The translations under genes were made by a program, and so were the position numbers. The notes below the pieces were generated by a model. It had not been told where the DNA came from. It saw nothing but the letters and a program-made list of their open reading frames with translations, and searched no databases. A DNA stretch of 64,000 nucleotides from Thelephora terrestris (lineage: Eukaryota; Basidiomycota; Agaricomycetes; Thelephorales; Thelephoraceae): NCBI GenBank assembly GCA_015956445.1, contig WIUZ02000009.1, forward strand, positions 1,116,001 to 1,180,000. The letters run 5' to 3'. This document shows, piece after piece, positions 1 to 11,153 of this stretch; position 1 is the stretch's first letter, and every line of letters begins with the position of its first letter.

Positions 1-80
1 CCTCTCCTTTGCCGGAGCTTCCTCTCCTTTGCCGGAGCTTCCTCTCCTTTGCCGGAGCTTCCTCTCCTTTGCCGGAGCTT
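1..80. repeat. Tandem repeat, 20-bp unit, four copies
   Basis: Four exact head-to-tail copies of a 20-bp unit (CCTCTCCTTTGCCGGAGCTT) start at the first base, so the array may extend left of the window. The next 60 bp are a pyrimidine-rich degenerate continuation. Confidence 0.95.
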
Positions 81-572
81 TCTCTTCTTCAGAAGACTTT
101 CCCCTTTGCTTGCTTAGTTCCCCCTTTATGATGACTTTCCCCTTTTCTCCTCTTCCCCTATGACTTCACCATTGCATCATAGGTCCCTATTTCGCAGTTT
201 TCCTCCTTTCTTCTCTGGAACCTTCTCAGAGCAAACCCTAGTATATATATCCTGTACTAGCTACTCTGGAGAAAATTGCGCTCCATCCTATTGAAGTCCA
301 GTCAGCCATGTTCCCCTCCTCCTAGTCTGAAGCTTTGCTCTAGTCCCCTCGTCGTCCCCAGTGTCTTCTTGCTTTCCTCAGTGTCTTCCCCTAGTGTTCT
401 CTGCTCCCCTCGTCGAATCTTCCCTTCGGAACCCCTCGGAACTCTTTCGGAACTCTCGCAATCTCTCTGCTTTTCTTGCTTTGTCTCTAGCTCTCTTCTG
501 GTATCTCCACCTTCGCGCTTTCTTCGCAACTGTTCCCCAGTCGCTGCTTGGAGTTCCTTGACACTGTACAAC
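81..572. other. Pyrimidine-rich stretch without a recognised gene
   Basis: This stretch is strongly C/T-rich on the plus strand. It has a TATATATAT run near 243-251 that could be a plus-strand promoter. It replaces the C-terminal coding part expected for element copy A, so it may be a further insertion or a diverged tail. No end motifs or target duplication could be placed. Open frames here look like composition artefacts. Confidence 0.4.
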
Positions 573-1595
573 CTAGGACCCACCTTCACAGGAACTCTCT
601 GGGCCTTGATCCTCTGCCACCACGGAGGTCCCCCAGAAGACCCCCTGTTCAACGGGACCTTCTTTGCAGTTGCAGGTCTTATCCTGCAAGGACGCGACTT
701 GCGCTGTCAACACGGCCACCACGTCTTCAAGTTGTTCAGTCTAGAAGAAGTCTCTCAGTCATTGCATAAACCTGCAAAGGCTGAAAGCACCTTTTCATCC
801 CTTCTAGCCAAAGCCCCCTTGATGTTGTTGTCCCTGACCTTCAACCCGGCGACCAACTCTTGATGGTTAGCGACCATCACCTCCAACGCCTCGTTTGTCC
901 CCTGCTGGAAGGCGGCCAGAGTCTCCTTCATCAGAAGACCCTCCGCAGACAGACGAAGGACGTCTGCCTTCGCCTCCTTCACCTCGCGCTCCAAACGTTC
1001 AACCTAGGCAGTTTGATTAGTCGAGAGTCATACTCGGATATTCAAACGGAAAACCTACTCGGCTTTCCCCTTCTCGAACGAGCGACCACAACAGCGTAGT
1101 GGAAGCGGTGGCATGACGGACGGCCCGAGGAACAGTTGCTCCGTGCTCCAACAGGTCCTGATCGTAGATTCCCCTCTGCAGGGTGTACCAGAGCTCCTTC
1201 TTGATCGGGTGCTCCAGCTCCCCGAACCTACCCCTCATCTGGAAGATCACCTTCTCGGCAATCATGGACCGGACCCAGAGCTCATCGTCCCAGGTCAATC
1301 CCATCAAATGCAGGATCATCTCCCTGAGACGTTCGGCGTCCACCTTCGTGACGACCTCCAAGATCTAGAAGCTGTTAGTTTGACATCAACGCCTGAAAGA
1401 ACGTGCCTCTACCTAGAGGAAGGCGTTAGTGCTAACACAAGAAGCTCTAGACCTCCCCCATACCTGGTCATCAGTGGTATAGGGAGTTCCTGCCTCACTG
1501 GCGTAGGTCTTGCGGTGGGCGGTACGGCGGTCGATACGGGAGATGGTGGAGATGCCGTTGGCAACTTTGTAGGTGTGGTTGTTTGGGAAAGACAT
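573..1595 (-). pseudogene. Coiled-coil gene of element copy A, aberrant C-terminus
   Basis: Four exons match the homologues in copies C and D: 1595-1464, 1364-1059, 1003-791 and 740-573. Exon 1 begins MSFPNNHTYKVANG. Exon 2 carries the family signature TWDDELW and the segment HPIKKELWYTLQRGIYDQ. Exon 3 is a predicted coiled coil (LEREVKEAKADVLR type). Exon 4 has the conserved KTCNC motif, then diverges and stops after about 30 residues. The long proline/acidic region and the +1-frame C-terminal part seen in C and D are missing. The promoter is cut by the solo LTR and the foldback element. Function is unknown; this copy is probably dead. Confidence 0.75.
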
Positions 1596-1831
1596 GTTGG
1601 TAAGATGATGGGGAAGTTGCTGGTGTTGCTGATCAAGGATGGCTCCAAGAAGACGTCCTTCTTATAGCCTAGATCGGTGATCCCTCATGTGACCTACCTC
1701 GACGAACCTCATTGGTCCGGGTCACATCAACTTCCGCCCCTGTACCATCATCGTTGGCTTACTATATCAAGCTGACACCTCGGCCCGCGGGACGGCCTTG
1801 GAAGAACTTCGTTCCGGAACGCCTAAAACGC

Positions 1832-3412
1832 TGTCGGACCCCTGGATTATCATTATTTATTTTACGATTTTACGCACAATTTATACTTAACAGACTGGTC
1901 AATGGATTATTTAAATGATTTAAATATTGTTTAATCCAGATAAGATTAGATAACAGAAATCTAATTATAATCCATTATAGATAAGATAAGATAAGGACCC
2001 TGAAGATTAGATCAAGAGATCAGATAGCCATGAAAACCATGGAATATCATGGAATCTCCCGGAACATGCTGGAACATGCTGGAAAGTGCTGGAACATTCT
2101 AGAAGGTGACGGAATGTCACAAATGTGATGATTTGTCACACAAAGAACAAGACGGAAACTAATGGAACATGGCGGAATCTTACGGAATACTGTGGAAGGT
2201 GCTGGAATGTTCTAGAACATTCTTGTGTAAAATAGTATATATAGACCTCAACCCCACTTCTAAGAGAAGAACAGGTACCTACTGCTCAGGAGAAAAGCAC
2301 AGTTTGCTCTATCCTCACATCAGCTGAGCATCCTTTTGCTCAGTGTCTCTTTCCCCCCCCACTTTACATCTACCCCCTCTCTCTCTACATCTACCCTCTA
2401 AAGTATCTACCTCAATTCCCTTAGGACTGATTGGTTGAGTGATTTGAGCAATCACATACCATATTTTAGCCCTACCCTCTGTGAGAAGAAGTTCTAAGTC
2501 AGAAGAACTGAATAAGCTTAGTACACTTGAGACGTTGGAATCTTGGTATCTGTAGTACTAAAGTCTGAAACTTTAGGCAGATAACCCCACCTCAGAGAAG
2601 TGACTGACTGAGTGACAGCCAGATTTAGCAGTACCACAAGGACTTACGACATATTTTACGACATAGGTTTATTATCTGAAGATTATTGAAGACATATCAG
2701 TTAGACGTACTAGACGTCATCTGCAGCAAAGTTTAGGGTATCAGTTATACCCTCCCAGTTTTACGACATATCTTGTCACCTTTACAACATATCTAGCACA
2801 GCCCCAGGTGTAAGTGTACACCTTCCCTTTTAGGTCTAGTCACACGACACAGCCTCAACACAGCCTTAGGCATAGCCCTAAGCACAGCATCAATACACAG
2901 CCTCAATACACAGCCTTAGGCACAGCCCTAAGCACAGCCCTAAGCACAGCATCAAAGCACAGCATCAAAGCACAGCCTTAGGAATTCAGCCTCAAACACA
3001 CCCTTTGAGCACCCCCCTCTTTCCCCCTCCCCTTTGGTCTACCTCAGTAGATCATCCCCTCCACTCTTGATCTCCCCTTAGATCAGGAACTCCATTCCCA
3101 TCAAATCACCACCAAACCCCCACATACCAGATAAGCGTCTAATCAAGGAACAGGAACAACTGAGTGATATAGTACGTCTGATTCCCTTGGAATAATACTG
3201 AAGGACACACTCACAGAGTAGATCCCTCAGCGAACTCATCAGGTCCGAGAGCCGGAAAGAGGAACCCCGCTCACCCTGTGGAGTTGTTAGTCGCGTTCAT
3301 AGACTACTCAACCAGCCTGCTTAGCTTCTATACACTTAGTCTCTAAGCGAACCAACTGGGTCTAGTTATCTTCTGTATAGAACATAACACTACACCACCC
3401 ACGAGCACGACA
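1832..3412 (+). mobile_element. Solo LTR, about 1.58 kb, probably Gypsy type
   Basis: The element starts TGTCGGACCCCTGGATTATC and ends CACGACA, so it has TG...CA ends with a short inverted repeat. It is flanked by ACGC (1828-1831 and 3413-3416), or AACGC if the last A is counted as flank. Copies C and D are uninterrupted at this point, which proves an insertion. It contains a TATA box and heat-shock-like GAA/TTC arrays. Positions about 2860-3000 hold degenerate repeats of CACAGCCTTAGG/CACAGCATCAAAG type. There is no internal region, gag or pol, so it is a solo LTR left by recombination. Assignment to Gypsy rests on general resemblance only. Confidence 0.85.
2092..2243 (+). promoter_or_regulatory. 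LTR promoter with heat-shock-element arrays and TATA box
   Basis: Positions 2205-2222 read GAATGTTCTAGAACATTC, a perfect four-unit alternating nGAAn/nTTCn array. A three-unit array lies at 2092-2104 and single GGAA units run from about 2040. TATATATA at 2236-2243 follows 13 bp after the four-unit array. The arrangement matches a heat-shock-factor binding promoter; stress induction is inferred, not shown. Confidence 0.7.
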
Positions 3413-3560
3413 ACGCGTGCGCACTAAAAATAGGTCTCAAGACCCTGATGACCCCTTTATGACATCACGAACCCCTTTTTATGACCCCTCATGACTTTAT
3501 GATTACGATCAACCCTGGACCCTGATCACACACGTGGACAGTCACATCACAGTCTCCTAA

Positions 3561-4503
3561 CACTGGGGACAAGGGCCCACTTACCGACCAGGTACTTTTT
3601 GAATACATTGTAGTTCCATGTCCGATGTACTAACACTTTGCTGGGCAAGAACAAGTTGAGTTCTTTCGGAGTGTACTGAACAATGTAACTACCAATTCCC
3701 AGCTCAGTACATTGTGGAAACATTCAAAAAGTACTGAATCATATGACCAAAATGTCCCTGATCAGTAATCATTCAGTACTTTTTGATTGTCCCAAAGAAA
3801 GTGACCAACAAGTACCTGTGCTGCACATTGTGGTTTCAATTAAAATTTACTGGGTCATGTGACCGCAAAGTACCAAATTGGTGAATGCTGAGTACTTCTA
3901 GAATGTCCTGAGCCCATGTGTCCAAATTTTACATGAGTGGCTCAAAGAAAATGTGATCACAAAGTACTGAGATGAGGTAAATCCTGAGCACTTTTTGAAA
4001 GAAACCAAAATGTACTGAATCATTGCACAGTACTTTTTGAATGATTCAGTACATTTTGGTTTCTTTCAAAAAGTGCTCAGGATTTACCTCATCTCAGTAC
4101 TTTGTGATCACATTTTCTTTGAGCCACTCATGTAAAATTTGGACACATGGGCTCAGGACATTCTAGAAGTACTCAGCATTCACCAATTTGGTACTTTGCG
4201 GTCACATGACCCAGTAAATTTTAATTGAAACCACAATGTGCAGCACAGGTACTTGTTGGTCACTTTCTTTGGGACAATCAAAAAGTACTGAATGATTACT
4301 GATCAGGGACATTTTGGTCATATGATTCAGTACTTTTTGAATGTTTCCACAATGTACTGAGCTGGGAATTGGTAGTTACATTGTTCAGTACACTCCGAAA
4401 GAACTCAACTTGTTCTTGCCCAGCAAAGTGTTAGTACATCGGACATGGAACTACAATGTATTCAAAAAGTACCTGGTCGGTAAGTGGGCCCTTGTCCCCA
4501 GTG
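3561..4503. mobile_element. Foldback (palindromic) CACTG-ended element 1
   Basis: The element is one near-perfect 943-bp palindrome. The left arm starts CACTGGGGACAAGGGCCC and the right arm ends with its reverse complement. The arms meet around 4032 with a loop of only about 15 nt. It is flanked by the 3-bp duplication TAA (3558-3560 and 4504-4506). The uninterrupted sequence CCTAACCG is seen, reversed, in copy D near 37513-37522. CACTG ends and a 3-bp duplication point to a CACTA-type non-autonomous element. It has no coding capacity. Confidence 0.9.
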
Positions 4504-4779
4504 TAACCGGAGGAAGGAATCACCGTTATTCGGAAGGAGTGCCTTAGACTCCTTTTGTTTAGCCCAGCAAATGTGGAAGTAGCCGTTAGCGTGAAACACC
4601 GGCGAATCTGTAATCCCTCATGTCCCATGAGTCTAGGCCTGCGCTCCTCATGTTCGGACGCACGTTGAGGTTGCCACTAGTCCGTGATGCTGTTACCACC
4701 TACAGACAACAAGGGATGTTGTATGGTCTCTATCTTTGGCCTCTCCAAAGGAAGCATCCAAGAAGATTCTCACCTGACC

Positions 4780-5307
4780 CTTGGGTGTGATCCCCAGGTA
4801 CGAACTTTCATGACCCCATGCCCCTTTTTCTTTTAGGACTAGTGTTATCTTTACCCCTATGTTTCATGTGGACATTCGTTATCTTTTATGCAATCCTTCA
4901 CACGCTAGTAAGGCCCTTTGTCCTTTATCTTCCCACGCGTCATATTTGCTCGCTTCCCTTACTTAGCGTTCTCACACTCCTTATCTCCCTTTGTTCGGAC
5001 TTGATAAGGGTATATTAGGGTATTGACGTCATGGCCACTCCTTTAGTATAAGTAGCAACTGTGGCTGTATCGTAGTACCTTAGTTTTGTTACCTCAGGAA
5101 ATCCTCTGCCCTTCTCAGCCCAGTTGCAGTTAAGGACAAGTCAGAGTTTCTTGTTTGATCCAAGACATCCCCATCTGCTCTCCCTCCCACTCTGCGCGTC
5201 AACTGCGCCTCGTAACTATAGAACCCCAGCGTTCATATTAGAACACCTTGAGCGTCCAGTTGATCACCTGGTGGAGTCATCAATCCTGCTGTAGAGATAA
5301 ACCCTTG
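4780..5307 (+). promoter_or_regulatory. Outward promoter of element copy A (TGACGTCA plus TATAAG)
   Basis: TGACGTCA (5024-5031), the consensus CRE/ATF-type palindrome, precedes TATAAG at 5047-5052. The same arrangement occurs at the same distance from the TGTCAGGGCC end in copies C and D. Transcription would run away from the element's gene toward its 5' end. In copy A that path is now blocked by the Plavaka-like insertion at 5308. Confidence 0.55.
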
Positions 5308-5646
5308 CATCAGCAAACTTGTCCCAGCCGGATCTGGCCAGATGGCGAATGCCGGGCCAGATCAGGCCTGACGAACCAAGATGCTGCGCGCGCCTCGCAG
5401 GTCTTGATCCGACGAGGGACCGCGTTCGACCCTTGGTGTGACCCAAGTGTGACCGGAGGGTCAGACAGTCGAGATCACGTGAGACGTGGCCATATCTGGC
5501 GCACACCCTGCAGACCTTCGCAGTCGATGACGGTCGGGCCTCAACTGTACAGTAGTAGTCACGCGTAGTCACACATATATAATTAATAAAACATGAGATA
5601 CCAACACAAGCCTGAGTGCGACTGCCTTCCCATTTCCCCTACAAAA

Positions 5647-6242
5647 ATGCCGGGACTCCCCTTCACCATTCATTTACACCCTACCCGCGATTCCCCCTTC
5701 CAGTGGATGCCCCCCCGCCTGGAGGAAAAATACCTGGAGCAAGCGAGGCTTCAACGCCAACACCAGTGAGTCTGCCATCAATTACTCAATTGAATGTCAT
5801 ACCTGACAGCGCTTCCCATCAGGAACACCTATTTTGACGCGGTCTCCAGGGTTTGCACGCCGAGAGTCCGGACCTTGATCTCGGAACATTGCCGAGGGCG
5901 CCTCGACACGCTCAACGTGGCGGCGGAAGCCGCCATCAAAGAGAATGTGGAAGACGCCGACCCGGAATACGCGATGATGATCAACACCTTCACTCAGCTC
6001 GAGCTGAGTTATTACTTAAGCGAACAGTACCTGTAAGTTTTTTATTTATGTAATGTTCGCCCAGACTGACTCGGCACGTTCCTAGGGAAGTGTACAAGGC
6101 ACTCATCAAAGCCATTGGCATGCCGTTCTTCGACGTCGCCGGAGATCGCCTCAACAAAAAAGACGACTGCAAGGCAACCGAAGAAGAGAGCGAGGCGGAC
6201 ATGTTCTTGTTCCTTGCTCAAGCAGCGGCCATGCACGCATGA
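5647..6242 (+). CDS. Small hypothetical protein, Plavaka-like cargo, paralogue 1
   Basis: Three exons (5647-5765, 5823-6032, 6086-6242) give 486 nt and 161 aa with canonical GT/AG introns of 57 and 53 bp. The N-terminus reads MPGLPFTIHLHPTRDSPFQW. The middle has NTYFDAVSRVCTPRVRTLIS and an acidic helical stretch, and the end has GMPFFDVAGDRLNKK. No domain is recognised. The next gene has the same exon structure, an identical middle-exon length (210 nt) and the pattern FFDxxGDRLN, so the two are a tandem duplication. It lies just inside the transposon's left end. Function is unknown. Confidence 0.7.
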
Positions 6243-6270
6243 ATGAACCGGGTATTTTGACTAGCCGAAA

Positions 6271-6323
6271 ATTTTTTGTATGTTTTTTGTATGTTTTTTG
6301 TATGTTATTTTGTATGTTTTTTT
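6271..6323. repeat. T-rich tandem repeat (TATGTTTTTTG)
   Basis: About four to five degenerate copies of an 11-12 bp TATGTTTTTTG unit lie directly after the stop of the first small cargo gene. They probably fall within its 3' untranslated region. Confidence 0.8.
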
Positions 6324-6495
6324 CAATATAAATCAGTCGCCTAAACTCGACCTCAGGCCCCTGCCAGCCTCAGCTGTATAGTCCGACTTGTAGTCACACA
6401 CGGTCACACAATAATATATATAATTAAAAAACATGAACACTAGTGACAAGTCCGAGCGCCGCCTTCCCCTTTCCTCTACAAAACCGACGAGCACC

Positions 6496-7072
6496 ATGCA
6501 ATACTATCCAATCCGTCCCACCCCCTTCCAGTGGTTGCCCGGCACTCTGGCGGAGGAATTCAGGTCCCGCGACAAACTTCGCGAAGAATTACAGTAAGTT
6601 TGATCAATTACTCAATTAGATCAGTGACGGCCTGACACACCGGCAACTCTTCACATCAGGAATGTTTTTTTTGATGCAGTCTCCCAGGTTTTCACGCCCA
6701 GAGTCCAGGCCATTATCTCGGACCAGTTTGAGGACCGCCTCAAGAAGCTTTGCGAGGCAGCAGAAATTGAGATTAAAAAAAATGTTGCTGTCGCCGAGCC
6801 GCGATATGCGGCCATGATCAACACGAGAACCCAGCTCGAGCTCCTCAACATCTTATGCGAAGACTACCGGTATGTTTTCTTGTTTATGTAATGAGCGCTC
6901 AGACTAACATAATCTCAGGGAAGCGTACTTCCGGCTTATGAAAATCGTCGGCGTGGGACTCTTCGACGTCATCGGAGACCGCCTCAACCAAAGGGAGGGC
7001 CGCAAGGAAACCGAAGACGTGAACCGCCTCAACAGGCTCGGGCGGCTCGCTGAGGCGGCATCTGGGCATTAA
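6496..7072 (+). CDS. Small hypothetical protein, Plavaka-like cargo, paralogue 2
   Basis: Three exons (6496-6593, 6660-6869, 6919-7072) total 462 nt and encode 153 aa. It shares intron positions with its upstream neighbour. Shared motifs are PFQW near the N-terminus, FFDAVSQVFTPRVQ after intron 1, an AAEIEIKKNV-type helix, AAMINTRTQLEL, and GVGLFDVIGDRLNQ near the end. The ATG at 6496 was chosen because it aligns with paralogue 1. The 5' leaders of both genes are also alike (TAATTAA(A)AAACATGA). No known domain is recognised. Retention of both frames argues that they are translated. Confidence 0.7.
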
Positions 7073-8947
7073 ATTAGCCGAGTTGATTTGTCGTACGGCA
7101 GCAGGAATTTTGACTTTGAAGTTGTACCTGATATGTTTTTTCTCATGTTTTTTATGTAACGCATATAGTCCAAGAAATATTGAATGTATTGCGTCAGGCT
7201 TTTACAGAAAAATCGTTACTTGTATCGAGGGAGTAGTAATATGTGTGTTGCTAAGCGTCCGCCAAACCATATGAGTCGTACTCGAGATCTGAGGAAATCT
7301 CGTCGGAGTTGTCATCCAGTGCATCATCGCTTGAGCCACTCTTGGACGGCGCGTGGTCTTCGTCGTCTGACCCCTCTGAGCCCTCACAGTCGTCGTTGCC
7401 TAAGGGGCCTGTTGTTGGATTGATAGCCACGGGGTCCTGGGAGTCCGAGTCGTTGTCGCTGTCGTGGTTGCCGGCCATGTCGTTGATGGTACTGTCACGG
7501 TTGGTTTGAGGTATTCCAGGAGGCTCGTGACGAGAGGTTTGTTTGCCATGCAGGCGGACTCGGAACATATTCTCGTGCGTCGTCTCAATGTCCCGCATGT
7601 ACTTGTGCCCGACACCGCCTCCGCGATAGCGCATGAACATATCGCGGTCGACGAACCTGAAATACGGAGGTTAGGTAATGGTCCCTCTGTCGACTGCCAA
7701 AAAACTTACTGGTTGACGTAGTAGGCCTCCCAATCAGACTCCGGCTTGGGATCCCACTCACTCGCAGGAGCGGCTGGAGAGAGTACCCTGTGTCCACGAA
7801 CAAACCCGGGGATGAGATGGGACCCGCGAACAATGTCATTCGGGTCAAGAAAGCCGAATGCGCCGTCCTCAAGGGGTGGAATGAACCTGAGTCGATAGAG
7901 CCGTTTGGCTTTCCACCCTGCCCGGTGAGTCTCGTCGATCTTGAACCAGCGAACCCAGATGACGTCCATCCTGACTTCGTCCGGCGTTGTTGGCCCGTGG
8001 AGAACATCGACCTTGAAGATACCGAGGACATGGGCATAGGCGTATGGGTGGTGTCCGTCGTGTGAGAGAGTCATGACGTGTGCGCGGTTCTTCATGTTCA
8101 CCCGGTCCTTGCCACACCGAAGGTCGTAGGTAGTGTAATAGACGTTGATCCCGTAGCGTTGTTCGAGGCGATCCTCGGATATGTAGAGTTGGTTGCGGTC
8201 CTCCTCGGTGAATAGGGGTGGTTCGGCGTCGTACTGCTTATTGAGAATGCGAGCAAGCAGGTGGTCCTTGAGCAGGGTGGCAAAATCCTATTGAATGACA
8301 TCAGTACGGCGGTTGATATGGTGGGAGGGCTACAGGTTACCTTTAGCGCAGGGTCGCCGGGATGCTTGTTCGACAGGGCGTAAAGGTCCACGTGGTCCCT
8401 GTCCTTCTTTGCCATCGAGTGATGTTGCTGCGGCGCCGAACTCACAACACCATCCGTGGATGGACCAGGTCGAGATGTTGTTTGTCAGGGCCACTTTTCG
8501 CCCTTCAGGTACCAGTGCTGTTGGTGAGTCGCAACTCCAACCAACAAGAAACAATGGGGCAAAGGGGGAACGACTTCCCTATATCCACCCAAAGTCTACG
8601 TGGTCCAAAACGCGATGGACGAGCGTTCTCCGGTAGGTTGTCCGAATTCACAGCAGGAGTGCCGAGCCTCTATCAGGTAAACCCCTATCGTCTTCTGAGG
8701 GCGGATACAAGAGCCCGAGGATGGTGCCTCAAACTGGTGCTTGATTAAGAGAGCGGCGAGGAACTCCTTTTCGTAAGCGCGTTCGCCGATTCTTAACGCA
8801 AGGCTGAGAGAGAGAGGAGAGCGAACGTGTTCAGAGAGTTACTCGATAAGCTCTTCAGTGGCCTACAGCAAATACACCGATGCTGCAAGGAGAAGAGGAC
8901 TTCCCGAGATATCAAAGATGGGGAGTCCTCAGCTACTCTACTGGTAC

Positions 8948-8955
8948 CTATATAG
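8948..8955 (-). promoter_or_regulatory. Outward TATA-like motif in element copy B
   Basis: CTATATAG lies about 465 bp from the TGTCAGGGCCAC end. That is the position of the outward TATA boxes in copies A, C and D, and a GTGGCC context next to it is also shared. The motif is a palindrome, so direction is taken from the homologous copies. Confidence 0.45.
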
Positions 8956-9401
8956 GAGAGTGGCCGGGACATAGATAATCCTATCTAATAATAACTCGGA
9001 GCAGAGAAGGGCCGAGAGTAAGCTAGAACAGTAAGCGGCCCGGGTTATAGAATAGAAATAATAAAGGAATGACTAATGGGTCAGGGTTCGTGAGAGAATA
9101 AGAAAGGGGTCATGACGTCGTGTGGGAAAGGAATGACAAAGGATAATATCACATGCGAAGACTGACCAATAAGAGGACGACGCGTCAGCTCGTCCGATCG
9201 GGACAACAAAAGACCGAGTGGGGCTTGAATGTCGAGGGCGAATTGTATGGGGAGTCTGGACCGGTGAAACGATGGACCGATCCAATGGCGAATAGGGCGC
9301 GAGCGCTATTGGTGGTCGGATAAAGCGTAGTGCAAACCGGCCGTTGGATCCATCAAACTCCCTTCTTCCAAGCCAACACTTCCACCAACCAACTACTCAT
9401 C

Positions 9402-11153
9402 ATGCCCATGATCTCTGACCGTGTCTTCCGTGCTGATAACAGCACTGCTACCATCGAGTCCGCGGATCCTCAGTCCGTGCAGAACAAGAGTTACTTCCTG
9501 CCGAACGCCAATGTGGTGTACCCCAGCTATCGCGAGGTGCGACGTCACGTGTCGCCGCTTGCTGGCAACGACTGACATCGCATTTGCAGATCTTCGCGGT
9601 GGCCGACAAGGTGGACGCTCGTCAACTGGAGGCAACGATCGTCAAGCCTCCCAGTTACCTGACCATGGACGACGAGTTGTGGTATCACAACTTGATCGAC
9701 CACAAGCTGCAAGAGTTGATGCGAGGGGTAACGTTCAACACCGAGTTACGCATGCCGTATGAGACTCCGGTGGCTTCGTCGCTGTGGGGGCTTCTACGGA
9801 TGGGGATCTACGATCTGGGGAATGGAGAAGGAAGATGGCCTGGAGCGACTCGCTCCCAACACTATACAGCAGCCGTCGGTCACCGCCTTTGGTTCCTTCT
9901 GAGGACGGAACAGAAAGCGGTGAGTCGATCTGTGCATCCCGCTTGTGGGATAACACTGATGGACTTATAGAATGAGCGGCTGAAGCGTGAGGTGAAGGAA
10001 GCGAAGGACGACGCCCGTAGGATGTACTCGGAGGCGTTGGACATGAAGAAAACGCTCCTCCTGATGAACGATACGCTCCGCGTGACATTTGAGAGCGAGA
10101 TGCTGGCGATGCGCGAAGAACACAACCGATTGGTCGAGTCCTTGAAGGAACGAGACGACACCATTCAGCGGGACCTGATCGAGGTCGACCGACGGCTTAA
10201 CCGTCACAGAAGGGCTCTTAATGAGCTCGACACCAAGGTTGGTGCGACTTCTCCTGGTCTTTACCCAAGAGAGCTCACGCCACTTCTAGGTTGACACGTT
10301 GGACGACGCCTTGCCGTTGCTGGGCGCTCGGGTCGAGTCCATGAGCGAGCGGTTGTGCCACTGCCGCACTCGTTCGGTGGCTGCGATTCGCGACGAGTCC
10401 GGAGACGAGTCGATTCCTGATCGGATGGCTTCTCCCATAGGTGGGATGTCGGTTGACATATTTGGCTTGTCCACTGACGTCCCTTCTTAGCTTCCGATGG
10501 GTCGTACCGCACACCTGCGCATACTGATGGCGGGGAGGAGGTCGTCCACGAGACGTCCGAGGAGACGGCGGTTAACCCGGTCAGCAGTTCTCCGGAGTTG
10601 GAGTATGCGGGGGAGAACGAGGTGGCTGTTCCGATTCCGCCTCCGTCGATCTCGCCGGTGCGTGGGCAACGTTCTATCCGTGCTCGTCGATGGGTTCCTT
10701 ATCGTGGGGCACTTCGTCCAGCCCATCGCATGCGGCCCAGTAATCCAGATGCTGTCCGCCAGGGTGGAGACATCGAGTCCACCGTCCTATTCCGATGCGA
10801 CGATGTTACAGTGTCGCGTGGATCACGGCGAGCTGATTCCGGTGGAGTCCGTCGACGTGAACGGCTTAACCGACCTTACGCTCTTGTCGGTCCAGCGTGC
10901 AGCGGAGGCCGTTCGCCTGGTGGCTCAACTGACCGAGAGAGTGGAGGGCTGGTCAGTCCAGAGGACTCTGGATCAGACTATGGTCGATTCAGCGAGGAAC
11001 CGCCTGCGCGCCGAGGTTCAGCTGGCCGTCGCTCATCGTCTGGAGGAAGCTCGGGTCGTTGAGATGGTAGACGAGGAAGTCGTCGAGAGTGCCTCGGAGG
11101 GGACGGAGGAGGAGATTGCCAGTGCTGAGGAGTACTGGCAAACCAGGTCTTGA
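9402..11153 (+). CDS. Coiled-coil DDELW-family protein of element copy B
   Basis: Exons 9402-9536, 9590-9919, 9971-10237, 10290-10440 and 10491 onward follow GT/AG rules. Exon 2 holds MDDELWYHNLIDHKLQ and SLWGLLRMGIYD. Exon 3 is a coiled coil (LKREVKEAKDDARRMY, then MREEHNRLVESLKERDDTI). Exon 4 has RLCHCRT, the family CxC. The last exon continues with PELEYAGENEV, like FELEYADEVV in copy C, and reaches a stop at 11062. A second frame, +1 relative to it, is open to 11153 and encodes an acidic helical tail (RLEEARVVEMVDEEVVES). No enzyme domain is recognised. A structural, Gag-like or regulatory role is possible but unproven. Confidence 0.7.

Noticed and set aside
3561-4503. The large palindromes as terminators or CRISPR-like arrays
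   Set aside because: They have transposon ends, target duplications and empty sites. There are no regularly spaced identical repeats with unique spacers, and the genome is fungal.
5248-5568. Paired 102-106 codon frames at the left end of the Plavaka-like element
   Set aside because: They cross the insertion junction at 5308 and run through subterminal GATCTGGCC-type repeats, so they are not a gene.
7464-8748. Plus-strand frames over 7464-8748
   Set aside because: They are shadows of the minus-strand transposase C-terminal exons, which carry clear family motifs.
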